A stretch of DNA of 64,000 nt, taken from NCBI RefSeq assembly GCF_003259175.1, contig NZ_QGOK01000021.1, positions 1 through 64,000 on the forward strand, given 5' to 3'. Shown here piece by piece: positions 20,485 to 26,775 of this stretch. Under the pieces are notes generated by a model. The model saw only the letters and a list, made by a program, of their open reading frames with translations. It was not told the origin of the DNA and made no database searches. This DNA comes from Marinomonas shanghaiensis (lineage in GTDB: Bacteria; Pseudomonadota; Gammaproteobacteria; Pseudomonadales; Marinomonadaceae). The stretch's first letter is position 1. The number at the start of each line of letters is the position of its first letter. The position numbers and the translations under genes were made by a program.

Positions 20485-20955
20485 ATGAATGATCATCAGG
20501 ATAATGTTTCGCGTAATAAAGAATCTTCTGTTGGTTCTGCTTTTTTCTCGTTGCGCACGTTTATTGTTAGCCTTGTTATTGCTTTGATTGTGCCTTTGCT
20601 TATGGCAGGCGTATTGCAAGAAGAGATCGGCCAATATTTTCTTGTGTATTTTGGTTTTATACTGGTGTCTGTTTATGTTGGTGCCATGGTGAGTCAAGTC
20701 GGTTCTGTTGGCGATGATTCTGAATCTGAAGAAGATGAAGACGACGATCGTGAGCAGGGCACTGTAAAATGGTTTAACTCATCAAAAGGCTTTGGTTTCT
20801 TAACGATGGAAAACGGTGATGATGTGTTTGTTCACTATCGTGCTATCCGTGGTCGTGGTCGTCGTTTTTTGGTTGAAGGACAGCTGGTTCGCTTTTATGT
20901 CACCGAAGGTGAAAAAGGCAAGCAAGCAGAGAATGTCTCTATTATTCGCGGTTAA
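20485..20955 (+). CDS. Membrane-anchored cold-shock-domain protein
   Basis: A 156-residue fusion. Residues about 22-44 and 50-71 are hydrophobic membrane segments. Residues 74-90 form a highly acidic linker ([12 protein letters not shown]). Residues 91-155 are a complete cold-shock domain, with [15 protein letters not shown] containing RNP1 (101-106) and DVFVHY as RNP2 (113-118). The domain binds single-stranded RNA or DNA in this family, and the anchor would place it at the cytoplasmic face of the inner membrane. Free CspA-like proteins are about 70 residues. It stands alone upstream of tpx, 26 bases away. Domain calls are firm; the function of the fusion is unknown. Confidence 0.88.
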   Translation: MNDHQDNVSRNKESSVGSAFFSLRTFIVSLVIALIVPLLMAGVLQEEIGQYFLVYFGFILVSVYVGAMVSQVGSVGDDSESEEDEDDDREQGTVKWFNSSKGFGFLTMENGDDVFVHYRAIRGRGRRFLVEGQLVRFYVTEGEKGKQAENVSIIRG

Positions 20956-20981
20956 TTTTTCTTATTTTTAAAGAGGTATTT

Positions 20982-21479
20982 ATGGCAACGGTAACACTAA
21001 AAGGTAATCCTTTTGAAACGGCTGGTTCTCTTCCTGCAGTGGGTTCTACTGCGCCGGCTTTTGAGCTTGTTAAAACGGACTTATCTGTCACCACGTTGGC
21101 GGATTACAAAGGTGCCAAGTTGGTATTGAATATCTTTCCTTCTGTTGACACACCTACTTGTGCGATGTCTGTACGTAAATTCAACGAGTCAGCGGCAGCA
21201 TTAAAAGGCGTTAATGTGCTTTGTGTGTCAGCTGATTTGCCTTTTGCTGCGGCGCGTTTTTGTGGTGCGGAAGGAATCGATAATGTTGATACTGGATCGA
21301 CTTTCCGTTCTACGTTTGGAGAAGACTACGGTCTTGTTTTCACGACAGGCCCATTAACTGGCCTATTGTCACGTGCTGTTGTTGTATTGGACGAGAGTGG
21401 CTCAGTGATCTACACAGAGCAAGTGGCTGAAACGGCTGATGAGCCTAATTATGAAGCAGCATTGGCTGTATTAGCGTAA
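20982..21479 (+). CDS. tpx: Thiol peroxidase (atypical 2-Cys peroxiredoxin)
   Basis: Reduces organic hydroperoxides and H2O2 using thioredoxin. The 165 residues place the peroxidatic cysteine at Cys60 in PSVDTPTCAMSVRKFN and the resolving cysteine at Cys94 in ARFCGAEG, the spacing of E. coli Tpx. The Thr57 before the cysteine and Arg132-type region (LLSRAVVVLD) are present. A strong bidirectional terminator follows. The ATG has AAAGAGG upstream. Confidence 0.97.
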   Translation: MATVTLKGNPFETAGSLPAVGSTAPAFELVKTDLSVTTLADYKGAKLVLNIFPSVDTPTCAMSVRKFNESAAALKGVNVLCVSADLPFAAARFCGAEGIDNVDTGSTFRSTFGEDYGLVFTTGPLTGLLSRAVVVLDESGSVIYTEQVAETADEPNYEAALAVLA

Positions 21480-21491
21480 TTTATCATCATT

Positions 21492-21535
21492 AAAAAAGGC
21501 CGCTTAACTGAGTGAATCAGAAGCGGCCTTTTTTT
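21492..21535. terminator. Bidirectional intrinsic terminator between tpx and panD
   Basis: Arms AAAAAAGGCCGCTT (21492-21505) and AAGCGGCCTTTTTTT (21521-21535) form a long GC-centred stem with A- and T-runs on both sides and a 15-base loop. It can terminate tpx on the plus strand and the dapE-panD transcript on the minus strand. Confidence 0.92.
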
Positions 21536-21573
21536 GTTTCAAATGCAGAGCTTTTGTGTAAAAGCTCTTTTAA

Positions 21574-21954
21574 TTAATCTTTTTGTACTGGAATGGTGTT
21601 GGTCGTGCGTTCAACGATGTTGTCTTTGTTTAGATAGACTAACTTAGGTTTAAATTCATCCGCTTCTGCCGCGCTCATTTGTCCATAAGCGGCAATAATT
21701 ACGCGATCACCTACTTGTACTTTTCTTGCCGCGGCGCCATTCATTGAGATGGTTCCTGAGCCTGATTCTGCTAAAATGACATAGGTGTGAAAACGTTCAC
21801 CGTTATCAACGTTATAGATGTCAATCTGTTCAAACTCTCTGAACCCCGCTAGCTCTACAAGGTCTTTATCTATGGCGCAGGATCCGTCGTACCAAAGCTC
21901 TGCTTGGGTGACGCTGGCCATGTGAAGTTTGCCTTTTAGAAGTGTAATTTGCAT
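21574..21954 (-). CDS. panD: Aspartate 1-decarboxylase proenzyme
   Basis: Makes beta-alanine from aspartate for pantothenate and coenzyme A. From the ATG at 21954 the product is 126 residues. The self-cleavage site Gly24-Ser25 lies in WYDGSCAID, and the serine becomes the pyruvoyl group. AYGQM near the end and Thr/Tyr residues of the active site are present. The frame runs 20 codons further upstream, but [11 protein letters not shown] is the family N-terminus, and a weak AGAG precedes it. It is the last gene of the probable dapE operon. Confidence 0.96.
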   Translation of the reverse strand: MQITLLKGKLHMASVTQAELWYDGSCAIDKDLVELAGFREFEQIDIYNVDNGERFHTYVILAESGSGTISMNGAAARKVQVGDRVIIAAYGQMSAAEADEFKPKLVYLNKDNIVERTTNTIPVQKD

Positions 21955-22004
21955 CTGTAAAATCTCTATTAATGTGTCTATGGAGCGTTTTTTTGAAAAG
22001 GGGG

Positions 22005-22379
22005 TTAGTTCCAAATAAATGGGCCTTCACCATGATGGTTAATACGCCACCACAGATCTGGGTCCTGATTGCCTTCTTCTTCCCATCCTTGGAAATTGCA
22101 ACGTACTTCACAGTCTAGTGCTTCGAACACTTGTTTTGCGCAGGCTATGTCATTTTCCCATGGCGTCTTGTCTGAGTCGAACCAAATAGAGGTGAAGCGC
22201 TTTCCTGCTGCCTGCTCAAGGATGGTTGCTTCTAGCTCATTACCTTGCCAAAGAAGAGTGAGTTTTGCACAGAGTGGTCCATGTGCTGTTTTTTTGACCA
22301 GAGTGAACGATGTTTCTAGCCAAGCAATGATGTTTTCTGTTGGGCAAGACAATACATATACTTCAATGTCTGTTTGCAT
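22005..22379 (-). CDS. Conserved-looking hypothetical protein (124 aa)
   Basis: I do not recognise this protein. It is soluble, with no signal peptide or membrane segment, and rich in tryptophan (seven, including WWRI and FIWN at the C-terminus). It has cysteines at 12, 37, 80, 90 and 94 and many acidic residues, giving an acidic aromatic C-terminal half. AAGGATTAAGGTA precedes the ATG, giving good initiation support. It follows the 88-residue membrane protein by 4 bases and precedes panD by 50 bases, so it is translated from the dapE-panD mRNA. The coding call is secure; the function is unknown. Confidence 0.75.
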   Translation of the reverse strand: MQTDIEVYVLSCPTENIIAWLETSFTLVKKTAHGPLCAKLTLLWQGNELEATILEQAAGKRFTSIWFDSDKTPWENDIACAKQVFEALDCEVRCNFQGWEEEGNQDPDLWWRINHHGEGPFIWN

Positions 22380-22383
22380 TACC

Positions 22384-22650
22384 TTAATCCTTTTTTTTGA
22401 TCATGTGATAAATTCTAAGGACACTCATGGATAAGTAGCCGACGAATGTCCATAGTACGCCGCATCCTGCCAGTATTAATCCAAATAGTGCAATGATTTC
22501 TTGCGAAAAGGATTCTGCGAGAACACGATCTGCCACCATAAGCATCAAAATACCGAAAACGAAAACCAAGCCGCCTTGGATCATTTTGATAAGCGCCGAT
22601 CTTGGGTTATTCCCTAATCTCATGGCGAGTTTATGTATGGTGTTTTTCAT
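22384..22650 (-). CDS. Small two-helix inner-membrane protein, unknown function
   Basis: The 88-residue product has a short basic N-terminus (KLAMRLGNNPRSALIK), two hydrophobic segments at about 24-43 and 51-74, and a lysine tail (IKKKD). By the positive-inside rule both ends should face the cytoplasm. It starts 12 bases after dapE and ends 4 bases before the next gene, so it is an operon member. No good Shine-Dalgarno sequence is seen, so it may be read by coupling to dapE. I do not recognise the family. Confidence 0.7.
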   Translation of the reverse strand: MKNTIHKLAMRLGNNPRSALIKMIQGGLVFVFGILMLMVADRVLAESFSQEIIALFGLILAGCGVLWTFVGYLSMSVLRIYHMIKKKD

Positions 22651-22662
22651 TGATGTATAAAT

Positions 22663-23808
22663 CTAAGCGTTACTGGCAAATAGGTTGGTTAAAATGCGAG
22701 CGTAGATTTCAGAAAGGCGATTAAGGCTTTCTGCTTCAACGCATTCGTTAATCTGATGAATAGTGGCGTTAATAGGGCCAAGTTCCACAACTTGCGTTCC
22801 CATTTTGGCAATGAATCGACCATCAGATGTGCCGCCGGAAGTTGATAGTTCTGGTGTCACGTTGACCGTTGCCTGTACGGCTTCCACAATCGCATCGACC
22901 AGTTCACCCGGACGTGTTAAAAATGGCAAGCCATTATATGTCCACTCAATATCATAGCGTAAGTTGTGTTTATCTAAAATTTCAATGACCCGGAGTTTAA
23001 GGGCATCAAAGTCTAGTTCAGAGGAGAATCGAAAGTTAAACTGAGCGTTTAGTTTACCTGGGACGACGTTGGTTGCGCCTGTACCTGCATGGATGTTGGA
23101 TACTTGAAAGCTAGTGGGTGGGAAGAAATCATTTCCATTATCCCAATGAGCGCTTGCCATTTCAGCCAGTGCTGGTGCCGCTAAGTGAATGGGGTTTTCG
23201 GCGAGATGTGGGTAAGCGACATGTCCTTGTTTACCATAAACGGTTAAGTCGCCACTAAATGAGCCGCGGCGTCCATTTTTAATAATATCACCAAGTGTTT
23301 TGGTGCTTGAAGGTTCGCCAACGATACACCAATCGATTTTTTCTTGACGTTCTATCAATGCATCAACAACGCGAGTTGTACCGTCTACGAAAGGACCTTC
23401 CTCGTCGCTGGTGATTAAAAAGGAAATTTGTCCATTGTGATCGGGATGCTTATCAATAAAATCTTCAACCGCGGTCACCATAGCGGCAAGACTGCCTTTC
23501 ATATCGGCAGCACCACGACCGAATAACATACCATCGACAATTTTTGGTGAGAACGGTGGCACTTTCCATTCTGTTTCAGGCCCGGTAGGGACTACGTCTG
23601 TGTGCCCTGCAAAACAAAGATTGGGACCAGATGTGCCGCGTTTGGCATAGAAGTTTTTCACATCGCCAAAGGGCATGTATTCGATTTCAAAATCTAATTT
23701 TTTCAATCGTTCTATCATGAGGTCTTGGCAGCCAGCATCTTCAGGAGTAACAGATGGGCGAGAAATAAGATCCATGGCAAGTTTTAGTGTGGGTGACAAG
23801 TCAGACAT
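22663..23808 (-). CDS. dapE: Succinyl-diaminopimelate desuccinylase
   Basis: Zinc metallohydrolase of the succinylase branch of lysine and diaminopimelate synthesis, cleaving N-succinyl-LL-DAP. The 381 residues belong to the M20 family. Metal and catalytic residues are visible: His69 and Asp71 in FAGHTDVVP, Asp102 in RGAADMKGS, and Glu136-Glu137 in TSDEEGP. The late histidine is in NATIHQINE. Positions match the E. coli enzyme within two residues. AAAGG precedes the ATG. It is the first gene of a minus-strand operon ending in panD and is divergent from a small lipoprotein gene. Confidence 0.98.
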   Translation of the reverse strand: MSDLSPTLKLAMDLISRPSVTPEDAGCQDLMIERLKKLDFEIEYMPFGDVKNFYAKRGTSGPNLCFAGHTDVVPTGPETEWKVPPFSPKIVDGMLFGRGAADMKGSLAAMVTAVEDFIDKHPDHNGQISFLITSDEEGPFVDGTTRVVDALIERQEKIDWCIVGEPSSTKTLGDIIKNGRRGSFSGDLTVYGKQGHVAYPHLAENPIHLAAPALAEMASAHWDNGNDFFPPTSFQVSNIHAGTGATNVVPGKLNAQFNFRFSSELDFDALKLRVIEILDKHNLRYDIEWTYNGLPFLTRPGELVDAIVEAVQATVNVTPELSTSGGTSDGRFIAKMGTQVVELGPINATIHQINECVEAESLNRLSEIYARILTNLFASNA

Positions 23809-23888
23809 TCTTTACCTTTGCGTTGGTTTTCGCTACCTTAGATAAAGATTCTGTTACTATAGCAGTAGATTCTTATAAAGGTGGCGTT

Positions 23889-24092
23889 ATGAAATTGGGT
23901 GTCGTTGTTTTTTTGGGTTTACTTGGTTCTGGTTGTAGCCTTTTCCAGCAGCCTGTTGTTCAAGAGTCGTACTTTGTTCCTGTCATTCGCTCGGATGTGT
24001 CTACTTCGGGATATGTGCCGAGTGTTACCCCTGTTGTACCACCTAAGTCTAACAAAGAAAGGCCTCGACTTTACACGCCTATTTTACGCTAA
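23889..24092 (+). CDS. Small proline-rich lipoprotein
   Basis: From the ATG at 23889 (good AAAGGTGG site) this encodes 67 residues. They comprise a signal peptide, MKLGVVVFLGLLGSGC with lipidated Cys16, and a short mature part rich in Pro, Val and Ser (SVTPVVPPKS) ending RPRLYTPILR. The lipobox is slightly atypical, with Gly at -3 and Leu at -4. The open frame begins earlier (23787) but that part overlaps dapE. It is divergent from dapE and its stop overlaps the end of yffB by 9 bases. Function unknown. Confidence 0.65.
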   Translation: MKLGVVVFLGLLGSGCSLFQQPVVQESYFVPVIRSDVSTSGYVPSVTPVVPPKSNKERPRLYTPILR

Positions 24093-24431
24093 AAAAATAT
24101 TAGCGTACTCTTCTGCGCTAAAGCCTAAATAAATAGAACCTTTAGCAACTACTAAAGGTCGCTTAATAATAGATGGTTGGGCAATCATAATGTAAATGGC
24201 ATTGTCGTCATTCATGGTGTTTTTTGTTTCTTCATCTAATTTGCGCCAAGTGGTACCGCGTTTATTAATGATGTTTTCCCAGCCCATGGTTTCTATCCAT
24301 ACTTTTGCCGTTGCTTCGTCTAGAGCTGATTTTTTATAGTCGTGAAAAGAGTATTCGATATTATTGTCATCTAGCCAACGAAAAGCTTTTTTCATCGTAT
24401 CGCAGTTTTTGATACCAAATATTTGAATCAT
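24084..24431 (-). CDS. yffB: ArsC/Spx-family reductase-like protein YffB
   Basis: Thioredoxin-fold protein of the ArsC family. The 115 residues begin MIQIFGIKNCDTMKKAFRWL, essentially the YffB N-terminus, with a single active-site-like Cys10. The C-terminal IIKRPLVV motif supplies the family arginine (RP). E. coli YffB lies next to dapE, as here. It probably uses glutathione rather than reducing arsenate, as suggested for relatives. The frame extends 12 codons upstream to 24467, but that part lies in a hairpin. The ATG at 24431 has GGAT upstream and fits the family. Confidence 0.9.
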   Translation of the reverse strand: MIQIFGIKNCDTMKKAFRWLDDNNIEYSFHDYKKSALDEATAKVWIETMGWENIINKRGTTWRKLDEETKNTMNDDNAIYIMIAQPSIIKRPLVVAKGSIYLGFSAEEYANIFLA

Positions 24432-24444
24432 AGTCTTATCCGCA

Positions 24445-24482
24445 AAGCACCATATTGAATTAAGCATTTCAACATGGTGCTT
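24445..24482 (-). other. 15-bp hairpin between dapD and yffB
   Basis: On the minus-strand transcript, AAGCACCATGTTGAA pairs with TTCAATATGGTGCTT across an 8-base loop, a continuous 15-bp stem including one G-U pair. No T-run follows. It ends 13 bases before the yffB ATG, directly beside its ribosome-binding site. It may be a transcription or processing boundary between the glnD-dapC-dapD unit and yffB. Confidence 0.6.
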
Positions 24483-24515
24483 GGTTATTGATTAATCGGG
24501 ACGTCGAGTCCTAGT

Positions 24516-25553
24516 CTAGTTGTGAGCGTGCAGCATTTCGTTTAATGCTATGGCGTTTTTATTGGTTTTACATTCAATGGCGCCTGTTGCGGAATTGCGA
24601 CGGAACAATAGGTCTGATTGTCCAGACAGCTCACGCGCTTTTACGGTAGAAACAACTTGGTTGTTTTCATCCAGAACGGCTACTTTGGAGCCGGCTGTGA
24701 TGTAAAGTCCCGACTCAACGATGCAACGATCACCAAGGCCAATACCGATGCCAGCATTGGCTCCGATTAGGGATTGCTCACCAACGGCAATGACGATGTT
24801 TCCGCCACCAGACAGTGTTCCCATAGTGGAGCATCCACCACCGAGGTCTGAACCGTTGCCAACCACAACGCCAGCAGAAATTCGACCTTCAACCATGCTA
24901 TTGCCAAGTGTGCCAGCATTGAAGTTGACAAAACCTTCGTGCATGACGGTGGTGCCTTCTGCTAAGTGGGCGCCCAAGCGAACACGAGCCGCATCACCGA
25001 CTCGTATGCCTGTAGGAACGACAAAGTTAAGCATTTTAGGGAATTTATCGACGCTGAATACTTCGATTGTTCGTCCTTCCATCCGAGCACTCAATTGACG
25101 ATCAGCGAGTTCGCGAACATCAATCGGCCCTTCGCTTGTCCAGGCGGTATTGATCAGTAAGCCAAACATGCCATCCAAGACGGTGTTATGTGGCTTAACT
25201 AAACGATGAGAGATTAGTTGAAGCTTTAGGTAGACCTCAGCCGGATTGGTTGGGGCTTCGTCTGTTGCCAATACGCAAAGAATAACGGGCTTTGTTGACG
25301 CTTTTAAACGAGAAGCGAGTTCTGCTTGCTCTATGTTGCCCGCTTTTAATAGGCTCATATGTAGGCGATTTAGATCGCTTTCATCTAGCTCTAGTGTGCT
25401 ATTGCCGCCTTCATAATTGGTGCTTTCTAGGAGTGCATCTACTGTGCTTTTTTCTGTGTTGAGGCTTGGAGAGGCATAAAAAACTTCTAGCCAATTGCCT
25501 TCTTTGTTTTGTGTGCCGATGCCAAGACCGAACGCGAAAATGGTATTGCTCAT
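24516..25553 (-). CDS. dapD: 2,3,4,5-tetrahydropyridine-2,6-dicarboxylate N-succinyltransferase
   Basis: Transfers succinyl from succinyl-CoA to tetrahydrodipicolinate, the first step of the succinylase branch of lysine synthesis. The 345-residue protein is the long form seen in Pseudomonas, not the 274-residue E. coli form. Residues about 180-300 show left-handed beta-helix hexapeptide character (GDAARVRLGAHLAEGTTVM, then GNSMVEGRISAGVVVG and GGNIVIAVG). TTGGAGA precedes the ATG. It lies 29 bases downstream of dapC. Confidence 0.95.
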   Translation of the reverse strand: MSNTIFAFGLGIGTQNKEGNWLEVFYASPSLNTEKSTVDALLESTNYEGGNSTLELDESDLNRLHMSLLKAGNIEQAELASRLKASTKPVILCVLATDEAPTNPAEVYLKLQLISHRLVKPHNTVLDGMFGLLINTAWTSEGPIDVRELADRQLSARMEGRTIEVFSVDKFPKMLNFVVPTGIRVGDAARVRLGAHLAEGTTVMHEGFVNFNAGTLGNSMVEGRISAGVVVGNGSDLGGGCSTMGTLSGGGNIVIAVGEQSLIGANAGIGIGLGDRCIVESGLYITAGSKVAVLDENNQVVSTVKARELSGQSDLLFRRNSATGAIECKTNKNAIALNEMLHAHN

Positions 25554-25582
25554 ATTATTTCTCCAACTAAGAGCTAAGGGGA

Positions 25583-26770
25583 TTATCTGCGACTAAGGAA
25601 GTCTCTGATTCTTTTTGCTGCCTCAACGCATTCAGATTCTTCTGCGACCAGTGCCATGCGAACATGATGGCTGCCTGGGTTAATGCCTTCTACTGCTCGT
25701 CCTAAATAGCTGCCAGGCAGAACCAAAACCGATTCTTCTTGATACAGGGCTGTGCAAAAATCTTCATCTGTCATCGTGAGCTTAGGCCAGAGATAGAAGC
25801 CCGCTTCTGGTTTCGATATCGGCATGACAGGCGATAATATGTCTAACACGGCATCAAATTTTCTCGTATAAATTTCACGATTTTTAATGACATGATCTTC
25901 ATCATCCCAAGCGGCAATAGAAGCATCTTGGTGATGGATCGGCATGGCACAGCCTTGATAGGTGCGGTATAGCAAGAAGGGTTTCATGATCGAGGCATCG
26001 CCAGCGACAAACCCTGAGCGTAGTCCAGGCATGTTCGAGCGTTTTGACAGTGACTGGAATATCAGGCAGTGCTGGTAATCTTTGTTGCCTAATATTTGGC
26101 ACGCTTCTAATAATCCCAAAGGAGCTTGATCGCCAAAGTAGATTTCAGAGTAGCATTCGTCTGCCACGATCGTAAAGTTGAAGGTTTTGGCTTTTTCAAT
26201 GAGAAAGGCGTATTCCTCTAGCGTTGTGATGCTGCCACTGGGGTTGTTGGGAGAGCACACAAATAAGACTTCACAGCGCTGCCAAACATCGTCACTTACC
26301 TTGTGATAGTTAACTTTGTAATCAGTTTCCGCGCTACAGGGAAGAAGGTGCATCTCAGCTCCCGCAAGAATGCCAGCACCTTCGTAGATTTGATAAAAAG
26401 GGTTCGGACTGACAACTAACGCGTTTTGTTTTTCTCCTACCAAGGTTTGAGTAATGGCAAACAGCGCTTCTCGTGTTCCGGTTACGGGTAAAATTTGCGT
26501 ATCAGGATTGAGGTTTTCCAGTGTAAAGCGTCGTTTTGCCCATTTGCTGATTGACTCTCTTAATGGAAGCTCGCCTTTTGTACTTGGGTACTTGCTGATG
26601 CCACTTAGGCTTTTAGCAAGGGTGTCAAGAACAACGGCGGGGGCGTCGTGTTGCGGCTCTCCTATGGTGAGCTTGATAACGGGTTTTGTCGGGTTAGGTG
26701 TTATCCCTTCAATAAGCTCAGCAAGCTTTTGGAAAGGATAGGGGTGCAAAGAATGTATAAGAGGGTTCAT
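25583..26770 (-). CDS. dapC: Succinyldiaminopimelate transaminase
   Basis: PLP aminotransferase (fold type I) that uses glutamate to form N-succinyl-LL-DAP. The 395 residues show NPNNPSG-like CSPNNPSGSIT, the aspartate motif VADECYSEIYF, the PLP lysine in SLSKRSNMPGLR, and the C-terminal arginine region HHVRMALV. Its position between glnD and dapD supports DapC rather than another class I aminotransferase. It starts 5 bases after the glnD stop. Confidence 0.93.
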   Translation of the reverse strand: MNPLIHSLHPYPFQKLAELIEGITPNPTKPVIKLTIGEPQHDAPAVVLDTLAKSLSGISKYPSTKGELPLRESISKWAKRRFTLENLNPDTQILPVTGTREALFAITQTLVGEKQNALVVSPNPFYQIYEGAGILAGAEMHLLPCSAETDYKVNYHKVSDDVWQRCEVLFVCSPNNPSGSITTLEEYAFLIEKAKTFNFTIVADECYSEIYFGDQAPLGLLEACQILGNKDYQHCLIFQSLSKRSNMPGLRSGFVAGDASIMKPFLLYRTYQGCAMPIHHQDASIAAWDDEDHVIKNREIYTRKFDAVLDILSPVMPISKPEAGFYLWPKLTMTDEDFCTALYQEESVLVLPGSYLGRAVEGINPGSHHVRMALVAEESECVEAAKRIRDFLSRR

Positions 26771-26775
26771 TGTCT

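Noticed and set aside
21866..22111. 81-residue minus-strand frame overlapping panD and the 124-residue gene
   Set aside because: It conflicts with panD, whose family match is certain, and with a gene that has a much better ribosome site.
23787..23888. N-terminal extension of the small lipoprotein into dapE
   Set aside because: It would bury the signal peptide and overlap the dapE start; the internal ATG at 23889 has AAAGGTGG.
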